Counted from the stretch's first letter, positions 7,566 to 15,511 are shown. The stretch is 64,000 bases of DNA from JAPSGM01 sp963777045 (GCA_963777045.1 CAVZPD010000006.1:62001-126000); one strand, 5' to 3'. Notes: a model not told the origin generated them from the letters alone. Numbers and translations: made by a program.

Positions 7566-7962
7566 CGTCGTCGCCGCATCCGTCGTCGCCAGCCTCTTCG
7601 TGGCGGCCTTCACCATCCGCCTCGCGGCCAGCTGGACCGCCGGCACGGCGCCACTCTCCAGCCGTCCGCCCGATCCCGCGCAGCTGCTGGGCCAGCTCCA
7701 GGCGCAGGAGGCTCGAGCGGCCGACCTCACCTCGCAGCTGGAGCAGGTCAGCTCGCAGTCGGAGGAGCTGCGCACCGCGCTCGAGGCTGCCAGGCAGAAG
7801 GCCACTGACGACGCATCCGTGGCCGAGCAGCTCACCCTCCAGCTGGAGCAGGCCCGCACCAAGTTGCAGGCGCTGCAGTCCCAGCTCGCCGCCAGGCCGC
7901 CGGCCACGGTAACGGTCGCCGCTCCGGCCGCCACGGCGATCAAGCGGACCGAGCGACCATGA
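7540..7962 (+). CDS. Membrane-anchored coiled-coil protein
   Basis: A 140-residue protein with an N-terminal signal-anchor (about residues 9-30), then a proline-containing linker and a long heptad-patterned stretch (LLGQLQAQEARAADLTSQL through KLQALQSQL) that should form a coiled coil. The C-terminus is Ala/Pro/Val rich. ATG 7540 is chosen because GGAGG precedes it at 6 nt and the hydrophobic segment starts right after. No enzyme motif and no flavinylation-type (S/T)GA(T/S) motif is obvious. It starts inside the end of the ferric-reductase-like gene, so it is part of the same operon, and may bridge or tether a partner on the outer face of the membrane. Confidence 0.65.
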   Translation: MSNPRLRRSVVAASVVASLFVAAFTIRLAASWTAGTAPLSSRPPDPAQLLGQLQAQEARAADLTSQLEQVSSQSEELRTALEAARQKATDDASVAEQLTLQLEQARTKLQALQSQLAARPPATVTVAAPAATAIKRTERP

Positions 7963-8010
7963 CGGCGAGGAGGATGATCACGATGGCGAACACGATGGTG
8001 GGGACGACTG

Positions 8011-8436
8011 ATGGCACGCCAGCGCCCACTCCTCCACCTGCCCGTCCTGGCAACCGCCGGCACGGCAATCTACGCGGCCAGCCTTGCCTTCGTCACCGGT
8101 CAGCAGGCGGCGGCCGATGGCGCGCTGACGGCCGCCCGTGAGCCGATGCGCCTGGCGACGATCGATGCCGGGCAGCGCACCGAGCGCCTGACCCTGGGCG
8201 CGCAGCGGGCTGCGGACGCCCTGCGCCGGGCCGCTGACGGCTACGCCGCCACGCTGGCGCTGTCTGCTTCGCTGGACGACGCGCTGGCCGAGCTGGCGGA
8301 AGCGGTCGGGACGGCAACGGGAGCGGCCGCCAACCTGCCGGACCGGGTCCAGCTGCCGGCTCCGCGCACGACGGTCGTCAGCGTGGTCTCGCAGCCTCCC
8401 CCGGTGCAGGCCACGACCGGCGCCTCGGGGCGCTGA
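8011..8436 (+). CDS. Small exported or membrane-anchored helical protein
   Basis: A 141-residue protein. The N-terminus carries a hydrophobic segment (LLHLPVLATAGTAIYAASLAFV) that acts as signal peptide or membrane anchor. The rest is Ala-rich and predicted helical (RTERLTLGAQRAADALRRAADGYAATLAL, then DDALAELAEAVGTATG), with a proline-rich C-terminus ending QATTGASGR. I recognise no family. In other genomes the gene between a ferric-reductase-like protein and ApbE often encodes the FMN-carrying partner. The GTATGAAAN and ATTGASG stretches are loosely similar to a flavinylation site but do not match it convincingly. A short overlapping ORF from 7959 is less likely to be real. Confidence 0.6.
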   Translation: MARQRPLLHLPVLATAGTAIYAASLAFVTGQQAAADGALTAAREPMRLATIDAGQRTERLTLGAQRAADALRRAADGYAATLALSASLDDALAELAEAVGTATGAAANLPDRVQLPAPRTTVVSVVSQPPPVQATTGASGR

Positions 8437-8442
8437 AACGAC

Positions 8443-9369
8443 ATGCGCCTGCGCCAGTTCGAGGGCCGATCCATGGGCTCGTCGCTGCGCCTCTCCGTCC
8501 TGGGCGCGTCTGCGCATGATGCCGAACGCGCGTGGACCGCGGCGCGGCTGGAGATGGCGCGCACCGAGGACGATCTCACCCGCTTCCGGCCGGACAGTGC
8601 CTTGAGCCGGGCCAATCGGCTCGCCGGTGCGGGCGGCTGGTTCGACGCTCCACCGCGGCTGCGGCGCATGCTCGCGATCTCGCACCGCGCGATGCGCTCC
8701 ACCGGCGGCCGGTTCGATCCACGCGTCATCGGTGACCTCGAGGAGATCGGCGAGCGTGGAGGCGTCCTGCTTCCCCCGCCGCTCCACAACGCCCCATGGC
8801 TGGCCCGGGACGGTCGCGACGCCCGATTCCGGCTGGGCGCTGCGGCCGACTCGGGCGGCATCGGGAAGGGGCTGGGCCTGCGCTGGGCGATGGCTGCTGC
8901 CCGACGGACGGCGCCCGCGGTCGCCGGCATGCTCCTGGAGGCCGGAGGCGACCTCCTGGCCAGCGGGTCCGGACCCGTCGACGGAGGCTGGAGCGTGGGA
9001 ATCGAGGATCCCGACTGCCCCGATGCGCTGCTGGCAACCGTGCTGCTGCGCCGGAGCGCCATCGCAACCTCGTCCACGGCGCACCGCTCATGGACCCACG
9101 GCGGGCGGCGGGTACACCACCTCATCGACCCTCGCACCGGCAACCCCGCCGCGACGGGCGTCGTGGCAGTGACCGTGGCATCGCTCGACGCGGCCTGGGC
9201 TGAGGTCTGGACCAAGGCGCTCTTCCTGGCCGGTCGTCCATTCATCGGCGAAGAGGCACGGAGCCGCGGATTGGCCGCGTGGTGGGTGGAGGACGACGGC
9301 AGCCTGCACATGACGCCGGCCGCGAGAGCGCTGACCACGTGGCAGCGAAGCGAGGTGTCGGCTGCCTGA
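8443..9369 (+). CDS. apbE: FAD:protein FMN transferase (ApbE family)
   Basis: A 308-residue protein of usual ApbE length. ApbE covalently attaches FMN from FAD to Thr or Ser of target proteins on the outer side of the membrane. Motifs in order are MGSSLRLSVLG, a TRFRPDSALSRANR region, ADSGGIGKGLGLRWAM (FAD-binding, DLGGIAKG in classical members), LLEAGGDLLASG (NIGGD-like) and VHHLIDPRTGNPA (Mg site, HIIDPRTG). No signal peptide is visible, so it may act in the cytoplasm or be exported differently. It ends the cluster starting with the ferric-reductase-like protein, which points to flavinylation of an electron-transfer component. None of the neighbours has a clear FMN_bind domain. Confidence 0.85.
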   Translation: MRLRQFEGRSMGSSLRLSVLGASAHDAERAWTAARLEMARTEDDLTRFRPDSALSRANRLAGAGGWFDAPPRLRRMLAISHRAMRSTGGRFDPRVIGDLEEIGERGGVLLPPPLHNAPWLARDGRDARFRLGAAADSGGIGKGLGLRWAMAAARRTAPAVAGMLLEAGGDLLASGSGPVDGGWSVGIEDPDCPDALLATVLLRRSAIATSSTAHRSWTHGGRRVHHLIDPRTGNPAATGVVAVTVASLDAAWAEVWTKALFLAGRPFIGEEARSRGLAAWWVEDDGSLHMTPAARALTTWQRSEVSAA

Positions 9370-9391
9370 CCGGCTGCGAGCCCGCTCCCGG

Positions 9392-9397
9392 TATGCT
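9392..9397 (+). promoter_or_regulatory. -10 box of a probable leaderless promoter
   Basis: TATGCT ends 8 nt before the GTG of the 5'-3' exonuclease gene, and no ribosome binding site is visible. Transcription would start at or next to the start codon. Confidence 0.45.
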
Positions 9398-9405
9398 GCT
9401 CACCC

Positions 9406-10299
9406 GTGAAGGTTCACCTGGTCGACGCCACCTTCGAGCTGTTCCGCGCCTACTACAGCCGCCCCGCCGAGCGAGGCCCCGACGGACGGCCCGTGAACGC
9501 GGTCCGCGGCCTGCTCGACTCGATGCTGAGCCTGCTGCGCGAGCCGGACGTGACGCACGTCGCCGCCGCCACCGACCACGTCATCGAGAGCTGGCGCAAC
9601 GACCTCTACCCCGGCTACAAGAGCAGCGCCGGCATCGATCCGGACCTGCTGGCCCAGTTCGACGACGCGGAGCGCGGCCTCCGCTCGCTCGGGATCGTCA
9701 CCTGGCCCATGGTCGAGGACGAGGCCGACGATGCCCTGGCCGCCGCCGTGGCGCGCTTCGTCGGCGATCGCCGCGTGGAGCAGGTGGTCGTGTGCAGCGT
9801 CGACAAGGACCTGGGGCAGTGCGTGCGCGACGATCGCGTGGTGCTCCGCGATCGGATCCGCCGCATCACCTACGACGAGACCGGCATCGTCGCCAAGTTC
9901 GGCGTGCGGCCCGGGAGCATTCCCGACTACCTCGCGCTCGTCGGTGACTCCTCGGACGGCTATCCCGGCCTCCCCGGCTGGGGCGCCAAGAGTGCCGCCG
10001 CCGTCCTGCGCCGCTGGGAGCACCTGGATCGCATCCCCGAGGCCCCCGTCGACTGGGAGGCCGACGTCCGCGGTGCGGGCAGGCTGGCGGCCAGCCTCCG
10101 CGAGCACCGGTCGCAGGCCATCCTCTTCCGACGCCTGGCAACCCTCAACACCGATGCCACCATCGACGGCGAGCTCGATGACCTAGCCTGGCGCGGCGTG
10201 CCGCGTCCCGCCTTCCTGGCGCTCTGCGCGGAGATGGGCTTCGAAAGCATCCCCGGTCGGGTGCATCGCTGGCAGGAGGATGCAGGGGGAAGCCCCTAG
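9406..10299 (+). CDS. 5'-3' exonuclease (PolA N-domain family)
   Basis: A 297-residue stand-alone flap endonuclease/5'-3' exonuclease equivalent to the N-terminal domain of DNA polymerase I. It removes RNA primers and 5' flaps in replication and repair. Visible signatures are LVDATFELFRAYYS at the N-terminus, YPGYKSS, the acidic cluster VEDEADDALAA, VVVCSVDKDLGQCV and the helix-three-turn-helix element GDSSDGYPGLPGWGAKSAAAVL. All should supply metal-binding Asp/Glu and DNA-binding loops. GTG 9406 has a TATGCT box 8 nt upstream, so the message is likely leaderless. It stands alone between ApbE and the SpoIID-type gene. Whether a full-length PolA exists elsewhere is unknown. Confidence 0.85.
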   Translation: MKVHLVDATFELFRAYYSRPAERGPDGRPVNAVRGLLDSMLSLLREPDVTHVAAATDHVIESWRNDLYPGYKSSAGIDPDLLAQFDDAERGLRSLGIVTWPMVEDEADDALAAAVARFVGDRRVEQVVVCSVDKDLGQCVRDDRVVLRDRIRRITYDETGIVAKFGVRPGSIPDYLALVGDSSDGYPGLPGWGAKSAAAVLRRWEHLDRIPEAPVDWEADVRGAGRLAASLREHRSQAILFRRLATLNTDATIDGELDDLAWRGVPRPAFLALCAEMGFESIPGRVHRWQEDAGGSP

Positions 10300-10360
10300 C
10301 GGCCCTTCCGGCCGATCGGCCCATGACCATCGGTACCTTCTGGGGCGGTCGGGCGACGTG

Positions 10361-10366
10361 TACGTT
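10361..10366 (+). promoter_or_regulatory. -10 box of a probable leaderless promoter
   Basis: TACGTT ends 8 nt before the ATG of the SpoIID-domain gene. There is no Shine-Dalgarno in the gap. Confidence 0.4.
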
Positions 10367-10374
10367 CGGCGCAC

Positions 10375-11680
10375 ATGTCCCGCCGATTCATTCTCGCCGC
10401 GCTGCTCGGCGTATTCGTGACCGCCGGCTCGGCGCTTCCCGGCCACGGGCTGGTACCACGCGCCGCCGCGGCGTCGTGCTCCGGTTGGACCTCCAACAGC
10501 GTTCCACCGCCCACGATCCGCGTCTTCCGGCACGCCAGCGGCGCGGTCGAAACCGTCGATTTCAGGACGTACACCAAGAACGTCCTCTCCCGCGAGTGGA
10601 TCGCCTCCTGGACGACCGAGTCGCTGCGCTCGGGCGCACTGGCGGTGCGCAACTACGCCTGGTACCAGGTTCTGCACTGGCGGGGCGGGACGAACGCCAG
10701 CGGCCAGTGCTTCGACCTGCGCGACGATACCTGGGACCAGGTCTACGACCCGAGCCGACCCACCTACTCCACGGCCGCTGCCGCTGTCGACGCGACCTGG
10801 GGGACGCTCGTGCTGAAGGGCGGCGCCATCTTCCCGACTTACTACAACGCCGGCGCCCCCGGCGAAGCATGTAGAGCCAACGCAAATGGCTGGAAGGCCT
10901 TCCAGTGGGGCACGCAGGCCTGCGGGCTGGCCGGCATGAGCGCCAGCCAGATCATCCAGGCCTACTACTACCCGGGCGTGACGGTCTCCGGTGCTGGCCC
11001 ACCGGCAACCCCGAGTCCATCGCCAAGTCCGTCGCCGACGCCGAGTCCGACACCGACGGTCGCTCCCACGCCGCCGCCCAGTGCAACCGCGCAGCCGACG
11101 ACCTCGGCGACCCCGACCCCCGGAGCGACGGTCTCGCCCGGCGCGAGCGCGACGCCGGCGCCGAGCGCGACGCCCGTCGCCACGCTCCTGCCGACCGCCG
11201 CTCCCACGATGCAGGCCACACCGCAGCCCACGGCAACGCCCACGCCGCTGCTGCCGCCGCCCGACCAGCAGCTGCCCGGTGGCGGGCAGGCGAGCCTGCG
11301 GGAAGCGGCCGCGCCACCACCTCCTCCCCCGGCCAACCCGGAACCGGTGATCGCGTCGCCCGATGACGGGAGCATCGCCGGCTCATCTCGCCGGAACGGC
11401 GAGCCTGCTTCGCTGGTCCGCGGCGCTCCGCCGGCTCGCGCAGCTCGACGAGGGTCAGGGATTGGCGGCGCTGGCCTTCCGGCTCATCCACCTCGAGGCC
11501 GGCATGCATGGTGGGGCGGTGCTGGCGGGAAGCCGGGTCACAGGGATGCACGCCGCTTCCCCGGCGGCCGACCTTCGCCTGGCAGCGTTCCGGCTGTCGT
11601 GGGATCACGCGCTCGACACGCTCGTCGCCGCGCTGGGTCGTCGCGTGCAGGCCGTCGTGACCGCGGCGAAGGAGCCCTGA
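10375..11680 (+). CDS. SpoIID/LytB-domain secreted protein, probable frameshift
   Basis: The N-terminus is a signal peptide (about residues 1-32). Residues 35-205 match the SpoIID/LytB domain, a peptidoglycan-cleaving or amidase-modifier domain, with LSREWIASWTTESLRSGALAVRNYAW, CFDLRDDTWDQVYDP and FPTYYNAGAPGEAC. A long Pro/Ser/Thr-rich linker of PSPSPTP-type repeats follows (about residues 215-300), as in wall-spanning proteins. Near 11350-11390 coding character moves to the +1 frame, which reads ASPAHLAGTASLLRWSAALRRL and stays open to a TGA at 11680. The original frame turns Arg/Pro/Gly-rich there, as shadow frames do. A one-base indel in this stretch is the simplest explanation; a separate small ORF from ATG 11363 is the alternative. 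The start is probably leaderless. Confidence 0.65.
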
Positions 11681-11724
11681 AGCTCAGCGGAGGTCCCGGT
11701 ACGCCACTTGCGAGAGAATGGGGC

Positions 11725-12042
11725 ATGCTGAAGACGCTGCGCTCCGAACTCGACAGCCTGGGCTGGATCATCCGCATGGCGGCGCTCGGCGCCGTCGCCG
11801 GCGCAATTTACAAGGAGATGCGGCTCCCGCCCGGGGAGCGTACCTGGCACGGCCAGCTGCTCGGCTTCGTTCCGTATGACTTCCGCATGCCCACCCCAGC
11901 GAAGCTGTTGCGTTCCTGGTGGAACCCCGGGAGCGATCGCGTCATCTCCGAAATGCCGTTCGGGGTCGGCTGGAGCGTGAACCTGGCGGCGCTGGCCCAG
12001 AAGGCGCAGGAGGTCCAGGCCAGCCGGGCCGGCGAGGACTGA
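11725..12042 (+). CDS. DUF5808-like small protein
   Basis: A 105-residue protein. The N-terminus has a weakly hydrophobic helix (LGWIIRMAALGAVAGAIYK) that may touch the membrane. The C-terminal half has the pattern LGFVPYDFRMPTPAKLLRSWWNPGSDRVISEMPFGVGWSVN (given here as the family signature; key residues PYDF, PT, WWNP and FGVGW-N). It resembles DUF5808 domains of actinobacteria and Chloroflexota, whose function is unknown. ATG 11725 lies in the same frame as the end of the SpoIID ORF, which is why the two look fused if the frameshift is ignored. A GAGAGAATGGGG purine stretch upstream may serve as ribosome binding site. Confidence 0.6.
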   Translation: MLKTLRSELDSLGWIIRMAALGAVAGAIYKEMRLPPGERTWHGQLLGFVPYDFRMPTPAKLLRSWWNPGSDRVISEMPFGVGWSVNLAALAQKAQEVQASRAGED

Positions 12043-12083
12043 GCGCCCCCGGAGGCGGCGGCGCCTCGTCGCGCCACCTGCGC

Positions 12084-12089
12084 TAGCAT
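12084..12089 (+). promoter_or_regulatory. -10 box near the start of the DUF2269-like gene
   Basis: TAGCAT ends 11 nt before the GTG at 12101, and no ribosome binding site is seen, so the transcript probably has almost no leader. Confidence 0.35.
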
Positions 12090-12100
12090 CCGCTCCAATC

Positions 12101-12550
12101 GTGAGTTGGTTCCCGGTACTCCTCATCGTGCACATCTCGCTGGCCGTGGCGCTCCTCGCGCCCAGCCTCGTGCTCCCCTTCCTGCTGCGCAGGGGGAACG
12201 CGCTCTCCGCAAGCCCGATCGGCCGCGCGCTGGTTGCCCTGCAGGGGACTGGGTCGATCGTCGTCGCCATCGGCCTGGCCGCCACCGGTGCCGGCCTGCT
12301 GCTGATCCTCGGCACCGAGCTGCTCGGCAGGCCGTGGCTGATGGTGGCGCTGGCCATCTACGCCGCGAACCTGGTCGTCGCCGCCGTCATCTCGCGACCC
12401 AACCTGCGGCGCCTGGTTCGGCGCTGGAGCGACGCGGACGATGACGCCTGGCGCCGGCGTGCCAGGCAGCAGCGCTATGTGGCGTACGCCATGGCGGCGG
12501 CGACGGGAGCGATCGGCTTCCTGATGAGCACGAAGCCGGAGCTATGGTGA
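12101..12550 (+). CDS. DUF2269-like integral membrane protein
   Basis: A 149-residue protein with four hydrophobic helices (about residues 3-28, 43-70, 78-97 and 123-142). The first helix contains LIVHISLAVALLAPSLVLP, the LxxHI pattern of DUF2269 and related putative haem-binding membrane proteins. A basic loop RRLVRRWSDADDDAWRRRARQQR separates helices 3 and 4 and is likely cytoplasmic. Function is unknown. It resembles the second DUF2269-like gene at 54.6 kb in length and helix layout. The GTG start has a -10-like TAGCAT just upstream, suggesting its own transcript. Confidence 0.6.
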   Translation: MSWFPVLLIVHISLAVALLAPSLVLPFLLRRGNALSASPIGRALVALQGTGSIVVAIGLAATGAGLLLILGTELLGRPWLMVALAIYAANLVVAAVISRPNLRRLVRRWSDADDDAWRRRARQQRYVAYAMAAATGAIGFLMSTKPELW

Positions 12551-12570
12551 GCGGCGCCGCGGGCGCCCGA

Positions 12571-12678
12571 TCAGAAGTTGGGAATCGGGAGCGGACGGCC
12601 CATCAGCCAGAACAGGCCGGCAACCAGCAGGAGCAGGGCGAGCACGAAGACGGCGAACCAGCGCAGGACTTCCCACAT
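12571..12678 (-). CDS. 35-residue single-pass membrane peptide
   Basis: A short ORF from ATG 12678 to TGA 12571 reads MWEVLRWFAVFVLALLLLVA followed by GLFWLMGRPLPIPNF. It has one strongly hydrophobic helix of about 22 residues with a short polar tail ending in a Pro-rich PLPIPNF. A GAGG lies 10 nt upstream and a TACGTT -10-like box 14 nt upstream. Codons have G/C at nearly every third position, as in real genes here. It lies alone between the DUF2269-like gene and the CysS-like gene on the opposite strand. Small membrane peptides of this type often modulate membrane complexes; no function can be assigned. Confidence 0.5.
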   Translation of the reverse strand: MWEVLRWFAVFVLALLLLVAGLFWLMGRPLPIPNF

Positions 12679-12779
12679 GCTCGGGTAACCTCAACGTACG
12701 GTCGGCAGCAGACGCGGTCCCCCTCGGCCCGCCGATTCTACAGGTCCGATGGAAGGCCACGACCGCTGGATCGCGCCCC

Positions 12780-14066
12780 ATGACACTCGCCCTGTTCGAC
12801 GTGCGCAGGGGCTCCACGGTGCCGTTCGAGCCCATCGGGCGCGGCCCTGTCGGGCTCTACGTCTGTGGTGTCACGCCGTACGACACCGGACACCTCGGCC
12901 ACGCCTTCACCTACATCAGCTTCGACGTCCTGCATCGGTACCTGGGGTACCTCGGCCACGACGTCGTCTACGTCCAGAACCTGACCGATGTCGACGACGA
13001 CCTCCTGCGCCGTGCCCGCGAGCTCGGCGAGGACTACCTGGCGCTCGGCAACCGCCACGTGACCACCTTCCTGACCGAGATGGCGGCGCTCAACTGGCTG
13101 CCCCCGGACCACTTCCCGCGCGCGACCGAGCACATCGGGCAGATGCACCAGATGATCGCCCGCCTGCTGGAGCGCGGCCACGCCTACGCCGTCGAGGGAC
13201 ACGTCTACTTCAGCGTCGACTCGTGGACGTCGTACGGGGAGCTGTCGGGCCTGCCGCGCGAGGCGATGCTGCCGATCGCCAACGAGCGCGGCAACGTGCC
13301 CGATATGCCCGGCAAGCGCGACCCGCTGGACTTCGTCCTGTGGCAGCCATCGGCCCCGGACGAGCCGTCCTGGCCGTCGCCGTGGGGGCCGGGACGCCCA
13401 GGGTGGCACATCGAGTGCTCGGCCATGAGCACCGCATACCTGGGCGCCCGCTTCGAGGTTCACGGCGGAGGTGGCGATCTCGTCTTCCCGCACCACGAGT
13501 CGGAGATCGCCCAGTCGGAGGGCGCGACCGGCGAGGCGCCCTTCGTCGAGTGGTGGATGCACGCCGGGATGCTCCGCTACGCCGGCGAGAAGATGAGCAA
13601 GTCGCTCGGCAACCTGGTGCTTGTCCGTGACCTGCTCGCCTCCTACCCGGGGGACGCGATCCGCCACTACCTGGTCAGCCACCACTACCGCGCCGAGGTC
13701 GACTTCGACGAGGCCGATATGGAGTCCTCCCTCGTCGCCGCGGCGCGTCTGCGGCGAGCCTGTCAGCTGGCCGAGGAGCTCGAACCGCTGGCTCCAGCCC
13801 TCGCCGAACCCGGATCGCTCCGGCCCGAGGTTGCAGCACATCGCACTCGATTCCTTGCCGCGCTGGACGACGACCTGGACACCCCCGCCGCCCTCCCCGA
13901 GCTGCACGCTCTGGCCGCACGCGCCATCGAGACCGATGATCCCGGCCTGCGCGCGCAGGCCGGCTGGATGGTGCGGGAGCTCGGCGCCCGCATCCTCGGC
14001 CTGCGGCTGGCCACCGTCGCCGCCGCACGAGACGCCGGCCTGCCCGAGTCGGCCGTCAGCGCGTGA
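12780..14066 (+). CDS. cysS: Cysteine--tRNA ligase or MshC-type cysteine ligase
   Basis: A 428-residue class I ligase. It has the HIGH-type motif in CGVTPYDTGHLGHAFTY, VQNLTDVDDDLL, the zinc-binding GWHIECSAM and FPHHESEIAQSE, and the KMSKS loop GEKMSKSLGNLV. These fit CysS, which charges tRNA-Cys. CGVTPYD and GNLVLVRDLL-AIRHYL resemble MshC, the mycothiol-pathway cysteine ligase. The protein ends after the DALR-like helical region and lacks the short C-terminal tail seen in many CysS (about 460 residues). Chloroflexota CysS can look like this, so cysS is the first choice at moderate confidence. No mycothiol genes are nearby. GTGA couples it to the next gene. Confidence 0.7.
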   Translation: MTLALFDVRRGSTVPFEPIGRGPVGLYVCGVTPYDTGHLGHAFTYISFDVLHRYLGYLGHDVVYVQNLTDVDDDLLRRARELGEDYLALGNRHVTTFLTEMAALNWLPPDHFPRATEHIGQMHQMIARLLERGHAYAVEGHVYFSVDSWTSYGELSGLPREAMLPIANERGNVPDMPGKRDPLDFVLWQPSAPDEPSWPSPWGPGRPGWHIECSAMSTAYLGARFEVHGGGGDLVFPHHESEIAQSEGATGEAPFVEWWMHAGMLRYAGEKMSKSLGNLVLVRDLLASYPGDAIRHYLVSHHYRAEVDFDEADMESSLVAAARLRRACQLAEELEPLAPALAEPGSLRPEVAAHRTRFLAALDDDLDTPAALPELHALAARAIETDDPGLRAQAGWMVRELGARILGLRLATVAAARDAGLPESAVSA

Positions 14067-14602
14067 CGAACGAGCCGGGCGACGACCTCGTCCCCGTCTC
14101 GGTCAGGCTGGGCGAGGTCGTCCCGCCCGAGGACCCCGAGGACTGGACGCAGCCGCTGACCTGGATGGCAGCCGCGGGCATGCTCCTGGGACCGATCGTC
14201 GCGGTCGCGTGGTTGCTCCTCGCGCCGCCGTCGACCGGCGACGAAGCCGTCGCCGGCACCTGGCTGCTGGCCGCTGCGATCGCCCTCGGGTCGGTCGTGA
14301 CCGGCGCAACCCAGCAGGGCCCGCTGCGTGCGGCCACGGCGACCGCTGCGGCGGCACTCTTCGCGGCGCTGGTCACCGTCATCGCCGGCGCCGCGCTCGC
14401 CGGGGAGCGTCAGGTGGGCGAGGCCTCCCCCACCCTGGCGCACGCCTTCGGTGCCGCGCTGGCCGGCCTTGCCGGAGCCGTCGCCTCGACGCCGGTCGGG
14501 GCGACGCTGGCCGCGGTCAACCAGCGTTGGATGCGGCTACTCGGACCCGGTGCCGTGGCGGCCGCCGTGGCGCTCCTGCTGGTGCCCCTCCTGTTCGGGT
14601 AG
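14063..14602 (+). CDS. Integral membrane protein of unknown function
   Basis: A 179-residue protein. A polar acidic N-terminus (NEPGDDLVPVSVRLGEVVPPEDPEDW) is followed by about five hydrophobic helices rich in Ala, Val and Leu (near residues 34-52, 63-82, 88-112, 125-148 and 158-178). I recognise no family. GTG 14063 overlaps the stop of the cysteine ligase gene (GTGA), so translation is coupled to it. The next gene downstream is convergent. The functional link to the ligase is unknown and may be only positional. Confidence 0.6.
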   Translation: MTNEPGDDLVPVSVRLGEVVPPEDPEDWTQPLTWMAAAGMLLGPIVAVAWLLLAPPSTGDEAVAGTWLLAAAIALGSVVTGATQQGPLRAATATAAAALFAALVTVIAGAALAGERQVGEASPTLAHAFGAALAGLAGAVASTPVGATLAAVNQRWMRLLGPGAVAAAVALLLVPLLFG

Positions 14603-14630
14603 CCTCGGCCGGATCGCCGCCGTCTCTGGG

Positions 14631-15497
14631 CTACCGTTCGGCCCGCAGAAGGGCGAGCCAGCTCTCCGCCTCGTGGTACAGGGATGGGTTGTTCTGCGGG
14701 GTGTAGTAGGCAAGCGCCATCGCCGCTTGCGAAATCACCCACCCGCGGGCGCGCTCCCACGTCGCGTCGTCGATGCGCAGCGCCGCTCGGAAGGCATCGC
14801 GCGCCGGGGCCGAGTGCAGCTTCCATGCGACCATCACGTCGCACGCCGGATCCCCCGTGCCCATGGATCCCCAGTCGATCACGCCGTGGATCCGCCCGCT
14901 GCGCACCAGCCAGTTCCGGGCGTCGAGATCGCCGTGGTGCCACACCGGAGGACCATCCCAGGGCGGCGCGGCCAGTGCCCGCTGCCATTCCCTGAGCACC
15001 CAGTCGTCACCAGACTGCTCCAACTGAGGCCGGACCTGCCGGTCGCGCTCGAGAAGGGGGATCCCGCGCCCGGTCGGCGCTCCGTCCGGAGACACACGCT
15101 GCAGGGCGCCGACGAGCCCGGCCAGATCCAGCGCTGCTTGCACCTGGTCGATCTCTTCCACCGCGACGAGCTCTCCGTCGACCCAGCGGTGCACCTCCCA
15201 GAACCACGGGTACTCCGGGGACGGGTGACCAAGCGCAAGGGGCACCGGGATCTCAACAGGCAGCAACGGCGCAAGCTTCGGAAGCCACTCCAGCTCCACG
15301 CTCTGCGGCCGGATGGGCCCATCGCGGCGCGGCAGCCTGACCGCCATTTCGTCTCCGAGGCGGAAGATCGCGTTCACGGTGCCGCTCGGTTCGACCCGAT
15401 GTAAGGGCAGGTCGCGCCAGTCGGGGAATTGCCGCGCCAGAAGGGCTCGCACGAGCTCGGTGCTGATCTCCCGCTCGTCGGCGTGCATCCTCGGCAT
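14631..15497 (-). CDS. Aminoglycoside phosphotransferase (APH) family protein
   Basis: A 288-residue kinase-fold protein of typical APH length. Visible motifs are the nucleotide-binding SGTVNAIFRLGDEMAVRLPRR, the catalytic loop HHGDLDARNWLV (Brenner-type HGDxxxxN) and the metal-binding IDWGSMGTGDPACD. Such proteins phosphorylate small molecules, including sugars, antibiotics and macrolides. Genomic context gives no antibiotic link, so an ordinary metabolic substrate is just as likely. ATG 15497 is chosen; a GTG at 15506 and an ATG at 15488 are alternatives, and no strong ribosome binding site helps. It runs convergent to the membrane protein and in the same direction as the downstream-lying ABC transporter operon. 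Confidence 0.8.
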   Translation of the reverse strand: MPRMHADEREISTELVRALLARQFPDWRDLPLHRVEPSGTVNAIFRLGDEMAVRLPRRDGPIRPQSVELEWLPKLAPLLPVEIPVPLALGHPSPEYPWFWEVHRWVDGELVAVEEIDQVQAALDLAGLVGALQRVSPDGAPTGRGIPLLERDRQVRPQLEQSGDDWVLREWQRALAAPPWDGPPVWHHGDLDARNWLVRSGRIHGVIDWGSMGTGDPACDVMVAWKLHSAPARDAFRAALRIDDATWERARGWVISQAAMALAYYTPQNNPSLYHEAESWLALLRAER

Positions 15498-15511
15498 ATG
15501 CGCCACCGAGC

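Noticed and set aside
7959..8141. 60-residue ORF overlapping the 141-residue exported protein
   Set aside because: It is Arg/Pro/Gly-rich and out of frame with the better ORF starting at 8011, which has a plausible signal segment.
14631..15506. Aminoglycoside resistance gene
   Set aside because: The APH fold is shared by many kinases of unrelated function, and no resistance or mobile context exists here.
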